Shown here piece by piece: positions 1 through 9,286 of a DNA stretch of 64,000 nt; the stretch's first letter is position 1, and the number at the start of each line of letters is the position of its first letter. Position numbers and translations under genes: made by a program. Below the pieces are notes generated by a model, which saw only the letters and a list, made by a program, of their open reading frames with translations, ran no database searches and was not told the origin of the DNA. This stretch comes from Rickettsiales bacterium. Lineage in GTDB: Bacteria > Pseudomonadota > Alphaproteobacteria > Rickettsiales > UBA998. The stretch lies in NCBI GenBank assembly GCA_028279475.1, contig JANQNR010000019.1:1-64000 (forward strand), in the 5' to 3' direction.

Positions 1-110
1 ACGCTTCCACTCCCGGTATCGCGCTTCCCCATAGAATATCGCTGGTTCCTCGTACATGCACGGCAGAATGAAGAGGAAGACAGAGTGCCGGAAGGGGGGG
101 AACTGAAAAA

Positions 111-755
111 TTATGCGCTATTGCGAAGTGCAAGCGCGCTTAACCAGCAGGTTAGGGGAATGAGCAATAGGGTCAGCGCACATAGCAGCAATAGTGCGCC
201 ACGATCCTCGCCCGGTTGTGCCAGTGCTTCGGCGGCAAAGATAGCAATGCCGAACAGAAATGGTAATGTTAGCAGAGTGCCGGCGGCTTGTCCTTCGCCG
301 AAACTGATGCTAACCGCCGCACTGAACAATGTGCAGCAAATCACCGCCGTGCCACATAGCAGTAACACGCCCAGATAATACGACCAGAGTGAAACCAGGG
401 ACGGTGTTGTGATACATAGCGCCAGACAGAAGGATAGTGCCAGCGGTAAGGCTGCTAGCAACACATAGGCCAGCCATTTGCTGACCACGATCCATGCCAG
501 TGTAACCGGAGCTGTGCGCCAGTGTGCGATACGTCCTTCTCGCACATCCTCCTGAAAAGCTGTGTAGGACAGTCCCATGAGTGCGATCATCAGTGCTCCT
601 AGCATCAGTGCCGGTAAAATCGCCTCCGATGCTGCCTGCGCCGGAACCCCGAAATGCAGCAGCAGGAACATGGTGACGGCGCTGGCAATCAGCGTGACCA
701 AGTGTGAAGGGCGGCGTAGGAGTTGCCGTAATTCAACTTTTAGGTGTATCATCAT
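111..755 (-). CDS. ccmB: Heme exporter protein CcmB (ABC permease)
   Basis: Membrane subunit of the CcmABC(D) system that loads heme for periplasmic c-type cytochrome maturation. The 214-residue protein matches the usual CcmB length of about 220 and is a hydrophobic, multi-pass protein with about six membrane segments. The N-terminus (HLKVELRQLLRRP) and the following acidic stretch with AFQEDVREGRI are typical of the family. Its start overlaps the end of ccmA by four bases (ATGA), so the two are translationally coupled. The ccmC gene that often follows is not recognisable in the 110 bases left at the window edge. Confidence 0.93.
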   Translation of the reverse strand: MMIHLKVELRQLLRRPSHLVTLIASAVTMFLLLHFGVPAQAASEAILPALMLGALMIALMGLSYTAFQEDVREGRIAHWRTAPVTLAWIVVSKWLAYVLLAALPLALSFCLALCITTPSLVSLWSYYLGVLLLCGTAVICCTLFSAAVSISFGEGQAAGTLLTLPFLFGIAIFAAEALAQPGEDRGALLLLCALTLLLIPLTCWLSALALRNSA

Positions 756-1429
756 GGCGTTTCCTCAAAGTGGGCGGTGAAATCGGAAAGCTGTAACAGG
801 GAGACCGGCACATTATGGATACGGGGCGCGCTGTCCATCTCCGGCATGGTGAGAACCGTCATTCCTCCCTTCTCGGCATGGGAATGCAGGATGCCTCCCA
901 GCAAGGCGGCACCGTCGCGATCGAGATGCACCATGGGTTCGTCCAGCAACCAAAGCAATGAGGGTATCAGCAGCAATCGACATAGCGCCACGCGTCGTTT
1001 CCATCCGGCGGAGAGTTCGGCGATGCGGTGATCCAGGTAAGGCTGCAATCGCATGTAATGAATGGTTGGCTCCAGCCGCGCCTCATCACCCCAAAGCCGG
1101 GCGATATAGTGTAATTGTTCGGTGACGCTGAACTCAGGGTAAAGGGCATTTGTATCACCGAGATAGAGCATATCGTGATCATAGCTTTCACAACTTTTGA
1201 TAGAGTTATTGAACCATTGAATAGAACCTGCTTCCGGCGTTTCCAAACCAGCCAGTTGCCGTAGCAAGGTGGTTTTGCCGATGCCATTGGCGCCACTGAT
1301 AACCAGTACACCACCTTCACACAGGCTGAAACCGACTTGTGCATACAAAGGGATGCCACCTCGCGTAGCACACAAATGCTGGCAACTTAAGGGGGCAGGT
1401 TCGGGTTTTGTGTGTGTCGGATGCACCAT
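752..1429 (-). CDS. ccmA: Heme exporter ATP-binding protein CcmA
   Basis: ATPase subunit of the cytochrome c biogenesis ABC transporter. All ABC motifs are visible in 225 residues: Walker A (GANGIGKTT, about residues 45-53), the signature LSAGWKRRVAL (about 139-149) and Walker B with catalytic Glu (LLWLLDEP). The signature has Trp where many CcmA proteins have Gln. It is the upstream gene of a ccmA-ccmB operon and is divergent from acnA. The 116-bp gap to acnA holds two short dyads (GGCTGG...CCAGC and ATGCTC...GGGCAT), possibly control sites, but no clear promoter could be fixed. Confidence 0.93.
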   Translation of the reverse strand: MVHPTHTKPEPAPLSCQHLCATRGGIPLYAQVGFSLCEGGVLVISGANGIGKTTLLRQLAGLETPEAGSIQWFNNSIKSCESYDHDMLYLGDTNALYPEFSVTEQLHYIARLWGDEARLEPTIHYMRLQPYLDHRIAELSAGWKRRVALCRLLLIPSLLWLLDEPMVHLDRDGAALLGGILHSHAEKGGMTVLTMPEMDSAPRIHNVPVSLLQLSDFTAHFEETP

Positions 1430-1545
1430 AAAGGTTAAAAAACGCGGATTCCGGTAGGTGTAATGGGGCTGGACTTGCCAGCACCCTATGCTCTAGGGCA
1501 TGATTCGTAAAAATTATTTCTCTGAATTGCAAAGGAAATCTCAGT

Positions 1546-4224
1546 ATGTCGCATTGTGTGGATAGTTTTGGCTGCGAGTCAACGCTTGATGTCGCTGGCC
1601 AACAGTACAAATATTACTCCCTTCCCAAGGCAGCAGAAGCGCTTGGCTTCTCGATCGAACAGATGCCGTTCTCCCAGAAAATCTTATTTGAGAACCTGTT
1701 GCGTAATGAGGATGGCGAAACGGTAACCAAGGAAGACATTCAGGCTTTTGCCACCTGGATGAAGCAGCGGCAGGTGAGTCATGAGATTGCCTATCGTCCA
1801 GCGCGGGTATTGATGCAGGACTTTACCGGGGTACCGGCAGTGGTCGATTTGGCAGCGATGCGTGAGGCGGTCAGTCGCAAACAGGCCGATCCGAAGCTGA
1901 TTAATCCCCTCTCACCCGTGGATCTGGTGATTGACCATTCGGTGATGGTTGATAAATATGCCTCCGATTCTGCTTATGAAGAGAATGTTGCCATCGAAAT
2001 GCAGCGCAACAAGGAACGCTATGAGTTCCTCCGCTGGGGGCAGGAAGCCTTCGATAATTTCCGTGTCGTGCCGCCGGGCACCGGTATTTGCCACCAGGTG
2101 AATCTGGAGTATCTGGCACAGGTTGTCTGGACGAAAGAAGTAGGGGGTGACACCATCGCCTATCCGGATACGCTGGTCGGTACGGACAGCCACACCACGA
2201 TGATCAACGGACTTGGCGTGCTGGGTTGGGGCGTTGGGGGTATTGAGGCGGAAGCGGCGATGCTGGGGCAACCGATTTCCATGCTGATTCCTGATGTCAT
2301 TGGCTTTAAGTTGGAAGGCACCTTGAATGAAGGAGTCACGGCCACTGACCTGGTGCTGACTGTGGTGGAAATGCTGCGTCAGAAAGGCGTGGTCGGTAAA
2401 TTTGTGGAGTTTTATGGCTCCGGGCTGGCAAACCTATCGCTGGCTGACCGGGCAACCATTGCTAACATGGCCCCGGAATATGGTGCGACGTGCGGTATCT
2501 TCCCGGTCGATGAGAAAACCATGCAGTATTTGAACCTCACCGGGCGTGATGAAGGCCGCATTGCCCTGGTGGAAGCCTATGCCAAAGCACAATCCATGTG
2601 GGGCATCGACGCGGAGCCAGTCTTTACCGATACGCTCTCACTGACACTGTCCGATGTGAAGCCATGTATTTCCGGACCAAAACGTCCACAGGATAAGATT
2701 TATCTGACTGATGCGGCACCGTCGTTTGATACGGCGTTTGATGGGTTGAATACGAGCGCTCTCGCGAAGGATGCACGAGTCGATGTACAAGGCAAGCCGT
2801 TTGATCTGGGACATGGCGATGTGGTGATTGCGGCGATTACCAGCTGTACCAATACGTCAAACCCCAGCGTGATGATGGCCGCCGGACTGGTGGCAAAAAA
2901 AGCGCGGGAGAGAGGGCTGAACGTCAAGCCATGGGTGAAGACGTCGTTGGCGCCCGGCTCTAAAGTGGTGACGGAATATTTGGAACAGTCCGGATTGCAG
3001 GATGATCTGGATGCGATGGGTTTCCATCTGGTCGGTTATGGATGTACGACCTGTATCGGAAACTCCGGTCCCCTCATGCCGGAAATTGAAGCAACCATCA
3101 AAGAGCAGGAGTTGGTCGTCTGTTCCGTACTTTCCGGTAATCGGAATTTTGAAGGTCGGGTACACCAGTTGGTCAAAGCAAATTATCTGGCCTCACCGCC
3201 ATTAGTGGTTGCCTATGCGCTGGCTGGATCGCTCCATGTCGATATTACCAAGGACGCGCTGGGAACTGATGCGCAAGGCAATCCGGTCTATCTGAAAGAC
3301 ATTTGGCCAAGCAATAGCGAAGTGCAGGCAGCGGTCGATTCCTGCGTAACCCGTGACATGTTTATTCGGAAATATGCCGATGTATTCACTGGAGATGCAC
3401 TATGGCAAGCGATTCAAACAGCCAGTAGTGATACCTATGGCTGGGATGATACGAGCACCTATGTCCAGCATCCACCGTTCTTTATTGCTGCGGAGAATGA
3501 TGATCCAGCAGGCAGTATCATGGGTGCACGCGTATTAGCGTTACTGGGTGATAGCGTAACCACCGACCATATTTCTCCGGCGGGCAGTATTGCACCAAAC
3601 TCGCCGGCGGCAGAATATTTGAGTAGTAACGGAGTAGAACGCAAAGATTTCAATTCCTACGGTGCCCGGCGTGGGAACCATGAGGTAATGATGCGTGGTA
3701 CCTTCGCTAATATCCGTATCCGTAACGAAATGGCGCCGGGTACGGAAGGTGGCGTGACGACCTATATTCCAACCGGTGAGGTTATGCCGATCTATGATGC
3801 GGCGATGCGCTATCAAACGGAAGGGACTCCTCTGGTAGTCATTGCTGGGAAGGAATATGGTACCGGCTCGTCACGTGACTGGGCGGCGAAGGGGACTAAC
3901 CTGCTGGGGGTGAAGGCCGTCATTGCTGAGAGCTTTGAGCGGATTCACCGTTCCAACCTGGTGGGGATGGGCGTGCTTCCCCTGATGTTCCCGGAAGGGG
4001 TGGATCGTAAAGCGTTGAAGCTAACAGGCCGTGAAACGATTACGATTAAGGGTGTAGATCAGATTGCACCACGTTGCCAATTGCCATGTGTGATTCAGTA
4101 TGAAGATGGCTCCGAACAAGAGGTTTCGCTGTTGTGCCGCATCGACACACAGAACGAGCTATCTTACTTCTATCATGGCGGAATTTTACAATATGTCATG
4201 TCTGGTTTGACAAATGTTGCATAA
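1546..4224 (+). CDS. acnA: Aconitate hydratase A
   Basis: Interconverts citrate and isocitrate in the TCA cycle using a [4Fe-4S] cluster. The 892 residues match AcnA/IRP1-type aconitases. Cluster cysteines lie in SCTNTSNPSVM and in GYGCTTCIGNSGPL. The C-terminal swivel domain carries GTGSSRDWAAKG and AESFERIHRSNLVGMGVLP. The start is supported by AAAGGA nine bases upstream of the ATG. It is followed after 33 bases by a small unknown gene on the same strand. Full length, with no missing motif. Confidence 0.97.
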   Translation: MSHCVDSFGCESTLDVAGQQYKYYSLPKAAEALGFSIEQMPFSQKILFENLLRNEDGETVTKEDIQAFATWMKQRQVSHEIAYRPARVLMQDFTGVPAVVDLAAMREAVSRKQADPKLINPLSPVDLVIDHSVMVDKYASDSAYEENVAIEMQRNKERYEFLRWGQEAFDNFRVVPPGTGICHQVNLEYLAQVVWTKEVGGDTIAYPDTLVGTDSHTTMINGLGVLGWGVGGIEAEAAMLGQPISMLIPDVIGFKLEGTLNEGVTATDLVLTVVEMLRQKGVVGKFVEFYGSGLANLSLADRATIANMAPEYGATCGIFPVDEKTMQYLNLTGRDEGRIALVEAYAKAQSMWGIDAEPVFTDTLSLTLSDVKPCISGPKRPQDKIYLTDAAPSFDTAFDGLNTSALAKDARVDVQGKPFDLGHGDVVIAAITSCTNTSNPSVMMAAGLVAKKARERGLNVKPWVKTSLAPGSKVVTEYLEQSGLQDDLDAMGFHLVGYGCTTCIGNSGPLMPEIEATIKEQELVVCSVLSGNRNFEGRVHQLVKANYLASPPLVVAYALAGSLHVDITKDALGTDAQGNPVYLKDIWPSNSEVQAAVDSCVTRDMFIRKYADVFTGDALWQAIQTASSDTYGWDDTSTYVQHPPFFIAAENDDPAGSIMGARVLALLGDSVTTDHISPAGSIAPNSPAAEYLSSNGVERKDFNSYGARRGNHEVMMRGTFANIRIRNEMAPGTEGGVTTYIPTGEVMPIYDAAMRYQTEGTPLVVIAGKEYGTGSSRDWAAKGTNLLGVKAVIAESFERIHRSNLVGMGVLPLMFPEGVDRKALKLTGRETITIKGVDQIAPRCQLPCVIQYEDGSEQEVSLLCRIDTQNELSYFYHGGILQYVMSGLTNVA

Positions 4225-4257
4225 ACGTTTATTTTTACGTTATTCTTGGAGATGTAA

Positions 4258-4632
4258 ATGACAGAAACCAATAATGAAGTAGCGGATAAGTACGATCCGG
4301 ATAATATTTCCCGCATTATTATGCTGGTCTATGGTACGATGGAGCATGGCGGGCCGTTCTGGTGCTATGTCGCCGTCAAGCCTAGCATGTACGACCAATT
4401 CAAGGAAGCGGAACAGAATGGGACGCTGGATTTGTATGAGTTTGACCCATTTGGAGAGATTATTGTCTCTGCAGAAGGCGAAACGCCACCGGATGAAGTG
4501 ACGGTGAAAGTGGCGGAAATGTATGGTACCGATCCTAGCCAGTTCTTCCAGCCGATTGATCCACAAAAGGTGATTTCCGAGAAGATTGAAGAGCTGAAGC
4601 GCTTGGATGAAGAAGAAGGCGACAACGCGTAA
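4258..4632 (+). CDS. Conserved-looking acidic protein of unknown function
   Basis: Unrecognised 124-residue soluble protein, acidic throughout and ending in a charged helix (KIEELKRLDEEEGDNA). It has no signal peptide or membrane segment. The middle holds aromatic and proline motifs (GGPFWCYVAVKPS, DLYEFDPFGEII) that look like a folded core. A GGAG ribosome site lies eight bases before the ATG. The short gap to acnA suggests co-transcription. Coding quality is good, so I treat it as a real gene, but I assign no function. Confidence 0.75.
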   Translation: MTETNNEVADKYDPDNISRIIMLVYGTMEHGGPFWCYVAVKPSMYDQFKEAEQNGTLDLYEFDPFGEIIVSAEGETPPDEVTVKVAEMYGTDPSQFFQPIDPQKVISEKIEELKRLDEEEGDNA

Positions 4633-4677
4633 ATAGAACTTAAATCTATTTCAATATATTTGTGCTAGCTTGCGTGC

Positions 4678-5475
4678 ATGAATATATTGCGTCTTACCTA
4701 CTTATTACCGTTTTTGTTCTGTGGTGGTGTGTATGCTACAGATACGCAGTGGGACTCAGACTTCGGAGCGCTTACCCTTACCCATGACACAGAGGGAAAG
4801 ATTACCGGTCATTATCCTGATTATATAGCACTTTGCGTTTGTGCTTGCCTGCATTGCAGGCGCACAAGCGCGAGTAGTGCTATACTTTTAAGGTTATAGC
4901 GCGACCTTGCGTTTAGATGGGCGCATCTGTGATGCGCAATCATAAACGCAACGCGCTATAACGGGCGAATTCACGGTGAAATTACGAGCGATGGCCGTAT
5001 ACAGGCGATTTGGGAACAACCTAATTCAAAGCGCCGCTGTCAGGTACCCAAACACAATAACTATTATTGGGGTACCGTCTCCTGGGCATTGATTGAGGGG
5101 GAGTATCTCCAGGGGTATTGGACCTATTGTGATGATAGTGACAGTGGTGGTACCTGGAATGCGTTCCGTCCTTCCATGGGGGATGATGCAAGAGCTTTTT
5201 TTAGTGGGCTACTGGATGTAGCAGGACAGATCGCCGGCAGTCATCTAGGGGGCAATGTTGCAGGCCAGTTGGGACGCATGGCCATCAGCGAAGGCACAGG
5301 AGTTATCAGCACTACCATGGACACAGATGCTACCATGCGCGGCGATTGGTCCCGTACCAAAGCGGATACGATAGCGCAGTTGGAAGCGCTGGTAGATAAT
5401 AATGTAGGCGTGCAGTCCAGCTCCTGTGATTTTCCGGAAAATCGCCGCACCATAAGGCAGCGTCGCCGATGTTAA
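4678..5475 (+). pseudogene. Secreted protein gene interrupted by a 135-bp palindromic insertion
   Basis: The first 49 codons encode a signal peptide (MNILRLTYLLPFLFCGGVYA) and the start of a beta-rich domain (SDFGALTLTHD, GKITGHYPDY). From 4960 the same frame resumes with NGRIHGEITSDGRIQAIWEQ and runs to a stop at 5475. Removing 4825-4959 (135 bp, a multiple of three) joins PDY to NGRIHG and restores one reading frame of about 220 codons. That frame has the G-T-L-T/G-R-I-x-G/W pattern of a small secreted beta domain. As it stands, translation stops at TAG 4897-4899, inside the insertion. The downstream part could only be made by re-initiation, for example from TTG 5089. The second half has a Gly-rich segment near DVAGQIAGSHLGG. 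Confidence 0.75.
4824..4961. repeat. Double palindromic element with TATAGC...GCTATA ends, inserted in a gene
   Basis: Two adjacent imperfect palindromes. The first (4824-4884) starts TATAGCACT and ends AGTGCTATA. The second (4894-4961) starts TTATAGCGCG and ends CGCGCTATAA. A 9-bp spacer (CTTTTAAGG) separates them. Flanking codons imply a target GATTATAACGGG split at TATA, with TATA present at both ends of the insert, as expected for a short target duplication. Related palindromes occur at 36362-36428 and 22924-22980, and a remnant at 61813-61848 shares an exact 14-mer. The element encodes nothing of its own. Confidence 0.8.
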
Positions 5476-5520
5476 TACATTACAGCAAATGATGCAGTTA
5501 GAGGATAAGAAGACTTGGGG

Positions 5521-6924
5521 CTAGTCGCGTGGACCGATCATCTGCTCCGGCCGTACCCATTCGTCAAATTGTTCTTCCGAGAGATGTCCCAGTTCCAGCG
5601 CTGATGCCTTTAGGGTTATGCCTTTCTTGTGAGCGTTTTTAGCAATTGCGGCGGCATTGTCATAGCCGATATGTGGGTTCAACGCCGTTACCAGCATTAG
5701 AGATTCATCACGTAAGGTTTCGATGCGCTCTACATTTGCTACAATACCGTTGACACACTTCTCGGTGAAGCTACGCATCCCGTCAGAAAGCAACTGGATG
5801 GATTGCAACATATTATAGGCAATCATCGGTTTAAAGACGTTCAATTCAAAATGACCGTTGGAAGCGCCCACCGTGATGGCGACATGATTACCCATGATCT
5901 GCGCGGCAATCATGGTTAGCGCTTCGCACTGGGTAGGATTGACTTTGCCGGGCATAATGGAAGAACCTGGCTCGTTTTCCGGCAATGATAGCTCCCCGAG
6001 GCCGCAGCGCGGCCCTGAACCAAGAAGGCGAATATCATTAGCGATTTTCATGAGTGACGCCGCCAATCCGTTCAGGACGCCATGCAGATCAGTTAATGGC
6101 TCATGTCCCGCCAGTGCGGCAAATTTGTTTGGCGCGGTGATAAAAGGTAGACCGGTCGTATTGGCGACATCCGCCGCAAATTTCTCGGCGAAGCCTTTTT
6201 TACTGTTAATGCCGGTACCGACGGCAGTGCCGCCCTGTGCCAATTGGTAGACGCCATGCAGCGCGGCATCATCTTTCAGAGCGCATAAAGCATAGTCCAG
6301 CTGTGCCACATAACCGGAAAACTCTTGTCCCAGTGTCAGGGGGGTGGCATCCTGCAAATGGGTGCGCCCGATTTTTATGATCGAAGCAAACGCCTCTGAC
6401 TTTTCTTGCAATGCATCGCGTAATTGCTGCAGTGAAGGGCGCAGAGAATGGACGATTTCCTCTGCCACGGCAATGTGGATAGCCGTGGGGAAAGTGTCAT
6501 TGGACGATTGCCCCATATTGACGTGGTCATTAGGGTGTACAGGGGATTTGCTGCCCATTTCTCCACCAAGCATTTCAATTGCCCGATTGGCAATAACTTC
6601 GTTTGAATTCATGTTGGATTGGGTGCCGGAGCCGGTTTGCCAGACACGCAGTGGGAAATGGTCGTTGAGCTTGCCATCCATCACTTCACCTGCTGCCTCG
6701 GCAATGGCACCGCCAATCGCTTCTTCTAACACACCCATTTCCATATTCGCACGGGCGGCGGAGCGTTTCAAAATGCCTAATGCACGAATCATTGGAATGG
6801 GCATGGTCTCATTGCCAATATCAAAATTGATCAGGGAGCGAGCCGTTTGTGCACCGTAATAGCGATCTGACGGTACGTCCAATTCTCCGAATGTATCCGA
6901 TTCTCTACGCATTGTGGTTGACAT
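5521..6924 (-). CDS. fumC: Fumarate hydratase class II
   Basis: Converts fumarate to L-malate in the TCA cycle and is oxygen-stable because it has no iron-sulfur cluster. The 467 residues match the family length. The fumarase/aspartase signature [11 protein letters not shown] is present at about residue 320, with [11 protein letters not shown] and the histidine in [10 protein letters not shown] further upstream. It stands alone on the minus strand, convergent with the interrupted gene 4678-5475 and divergent from the DMT transporter. Nothing is missing. Confidence 0.97.
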   Translation of the reverse strand: MSTTMRRESDTFGELDVPSDRYYGAQTARSLINFDIGNETMPIPMIRALGILKRSAARANMEMGVLEEAIGGAIAEAAGEVMDGKLNDHFPLRVWQTGSGTQSNMNSNEVIANRAIEMLGGEMGSKSPVHPNDHVNMGQSSNDTFPTAIHIAVAEEIVHSLRPSLQQLRDALQEKSEAFASIIKIGRTHLQDATPLTLGQEFSGYVAQLDYALCALKDDAALHGVYQLAQGGTAVGTGINSKKGFAEKFAADVANTTGLPFITAPNKFAALAGHEPLTDLHGVLNGLAASLMKIANDIRLLGSGPRCGLGELSLPENEPGSSIMPGKVNPTQCEALTMIAAQIMGNHVAITVGASNGHFELNVFKPMIAYNMLQSIQLLSDGMRSFTEKCVNGIVANVERIETLRDESLMLVTALNPHIGYDNAAAIAKNAHKKGITLKASALELGHLSEEQFDEWVRPEQMIGPRD

Positions 6925-6974
6925 GAACTATCCTCCATGTTTGTTATGTAGGGTTGATTACCTTTAGAGAGCTT

Positions 6975-7913
6975 ATGACTCAGAAAAAATCCAGCACTTT
7001 TTCTCAAACCGTTCCGGCACCGATGGATAAACTGGTGGTTGCCGGATTATTGTGGTTTGTCGCCAAGGGCGTATTTGATGTTCTCGTTAATTCCGACATG
7101 CGGTTTCTGAGCGATGTATATGGATACCATCCGTTCCAACTGGTGTTTTTTTATAGTGCGATAGCAGCCGCAGCCTATCTGCCGTCGGTCATACGCAATC
7201 CAGGGCAATACCGTACTGAAAGGCCGCGTTTATATATTGCACGAGGTGTGTTGGAGGTCATTGGGTTTACGCTGATTTTTACTGCTGTGACAATGATGCC
7301 GTTTGCGATGTTCACTGTGCTGACGTTTATCACGCCGGTTATTGCATCATTGGTAGCGGTGCGTTTTCTAGGAGAAGAAATGACGGCGCGCAAATGGATT
7401 GGTCTAGCACTCGGTTTTACCGGGGTGGTAATCGTATCCCGTCCGGAAGCGATGGAAGCATTCAATCTGGGAGTGTTGCTGATTATTGGGGCAGCCTTCT
7501 GCTTTGCTTTTTGTGCGATTACCATCCGTTCACTGGCGCGTACGGAACCGCCATCCCGCATTGCGTTTGTGACGTTGGTATTGATGGCATTATTTTCCTT
7601 GCCGCTGGCAATACCAAACTGGCAAACGCCGACGCTGGAGCATGTGCCATATCTGGCCTTGCTGGCTATTGGTGCGGCAGGGGCACAATTTTGTGTTGGT
7701 ATGGCGTTGCAGCGTGTTGACGTCACGACCGTCCAGCCAATTGGCTTCCTGACACTGATATGGTCATCCGTTATTGGCTTTTTATGGTTTGACGAAGTCG
7801 TGGAGTGGGCAACGATTATTGGTGCTGTATGCATTGTTGCGGGAATTACCTATAGTGTTCGTCGTCCAACCACGTATGACCGCGTGATGCCCGGCACCCA
7901 GCCAACGCCGTAG
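6975..7913 (+). CDS. DMT/EamA-family transporter
   Basis: Ten-segment inner-membrane transporter of the drug/metabolite family, built from two EamA halves. The first half ends with the typical GEEMTARKWIGLALGFTGVVIVSRP. The second half contains the repeat LWSSVIGFLWFDEVVEWATIIGA. I chose ATG 6975, preceded by TAGAGAG, over an in-frame TTG at 6954. The protein is then 312 residues. Substrate is not predictable from sequence. The gene is divergent from fumC with a short shared upstream region. Confidence 0.85.
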   Translation: MTQKKSSTFSQTVPAPMDKLVVAGLLWFVAKGVFDVLVNSDMRFLSDVYGYHPFQLVFFYSAIAAAAYLPSVIRNPGQYRTERPRLYIARGVLEVIGFTLIFTAVTMMPFAMFTVLTFITPVIASLVAVRFLGEEMTARKWIGLALGFTGVVIVSRPEAMEAFNLGVLLIIGAAFCFAFCAITIRSLARTEPPSRIAFVTLVLMALFSLPLAIPNWQTPTLEHVPYLALLAIGAAGAQFCVGMALQRVDVTTVQPIGFLTLIWSSVIGFLWFDEVVEWATIIGAVCIVAGITYSVRRPTTYDRVMPGTQPTP

Positions 7914-8050
7914 TCGGCTTTCTTCCAACATATTCTGCGAAAGCACTTGTCCTTATAGACAATTTTAAAGGATTAACCCGGTATCATTTGATTTGTCCGG
8001 CAGATGTCTTTATACAAGTCCGGGTATCACGAATCAGGAGTATCAAAAGA

Positions 8051-9286
8051 ATGGCTATTTCCGGAACCAACCGCAATGCATTGCAACGTTTTTTTGCAAT
8101 GGAATCCGCAGGAGGCATTCTTTTGATGATGGCAGCCGTGTTGGCGATTGTCTGTGCCAACACGATACTGGTCAACACCTATGATACGTTCCTGGGAACA
8201 AAATTCACCATCGGTTTCGGTGAGGAATGGAAGATTGCCAAGCCGTTGCTTCTCTGGATTAATGACGGACTCATGGCCGTGTTCTTCTTCCTGGTGGGGA
8301 TGGAGATCAAGCGCGAACTGCTGGAAGGTGAACTCTCCACTGTTAAAAAGGCGACCCTGCCCTTAGTGGCTGCTCTAGGAGGGGTTGCTGCCCCCGCACT
8401 GATTTTTGTCTATTTCAATATCGGAGATGAAACCGGGATGCGTGGCTGGGCAATTCCTACCGCCACCGACATTGCTTTTGCATTGGGTCTGCTGGCACTA
8501 TTCGGATCGCGCGTACCAGTATCCTTAAAAGTCTTTCTGACGGCTGTGGCAGTGATTGACGATCTGATTGCCGTGATGATTATTGCGCTGTTTTATACGG
8601 ATAATATTTCCATGCTGTCACTGGCCGTGTCCGCCGTGTGCTTCCTGTTTTTACTGAGTATAAATCTGCGAGGTGTTAATAAGATGGCGCCGTATATCGT
8701 GGTCGGGTTGATTATGTGGGTGGCGGTGTTGAAATCCGGTGTCCATGCAACCATTGCCGGAGTAGTCTTAGGCTTCCTCATTCCACTGCGTGTAAAGGAT
8801 GAGCAGGGAAAATCACTGCTGAAACATACAGAACATGGTCTACACCCATGGGTTGCTTATCTAGTGCTGCCGGTCTTTGCCTTTGCTAATGCCGGCATTA
8901 AATTTGATGGCATTACTTGGGAGCAGTTAAAAGACCCGGTACCTCTCGGGATTGCGCTGGGACTGTTTGTCGGGAAGCAGATCGGGGTCTTCCTGATGGC
9001 TGCATTGATGGTGATTAGCGGGTTGGCGAAAAAGCCGGAAGGATCGACCTGGCCGCAATTCTATGCTATCTGTATGATGTGTGGTATCGGCTTTACCATG
9101 AGTCTGTTTATCGGAGGACTAGCCTATGACAGTGCATTCCTGCTCACGGAAACCAAGCTGGGCGTCATGCTGGGCTCGCTGGCCTCCGGGATTGTCAGCT
9201 ATGTGATTCTCAGTTTTTCACTGAAGCGGGGGAGTAATACGTCGCCTTATGATGTGGTGTCGTCCTCATCCGGGAAAACAGCTTAG
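8051..9286 (+). CDS. nhaA: Na+/H+ antiporter NhaA
   Basis: Exchanges protons for sodium across the inner membrane for pH and salt homeostasis. Family hallmarks are present: NDGLMAVFFFLVGMEIKREL, the unwound-helix region ATDIAFALG, and the paired aspartates in AVAVIDDLIAVMIIA. The start at 8051 has AGGAG ten bases upstream and gives 411 residues. An in-frame start at 7988 would add 21 residues without family support. The last four bases overlap the convergent mutY. Confidence 0.95.
   Translation: MAISGTNRNALQRFFAMESAGGILLMMAAVLAIVCANTILVNTYDTFLGTKFTIGFGEEWKIAKPLLLWINDGLMAVFFFLVGMEIKRELLEGELSTVKKATLPLVAALGGVAAPALIFVYFNIGDETGMRGWAIPTATDIAFALGLLALFGSRVPVSLKVFLTAVAVIDDLIAVMIIALFYTDNISMLSLAVSAVCFLFLLSINLRGVNKMAPYIVVGLIMWVAVLKSGVHATIAGVVLGFLIPLRVKDEQGKSLLKHTEHGLHPWVAYLVLPVFAFANAGIKFDGITWEQLKDPVPLGIALGLFVGKQIGVFLMAALMVISGLAKKPEGSTWPQFYAICMMCGIGFTMSLFIGGLAYDSAFLLTETKLGVMLGSLASGIVSYVILSFSLKRGSNTSPYDVVSSSSGKTA

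Noticed and set aside
1..57. Possible start of a minus-strand gene at 57, running off the window (begins MYEEPAIFYGEARYREWKR)
   Set aside because: Only 19 codons are visible and no ribosome site is seen; it does not resemble ccmC, the expected neighbour.
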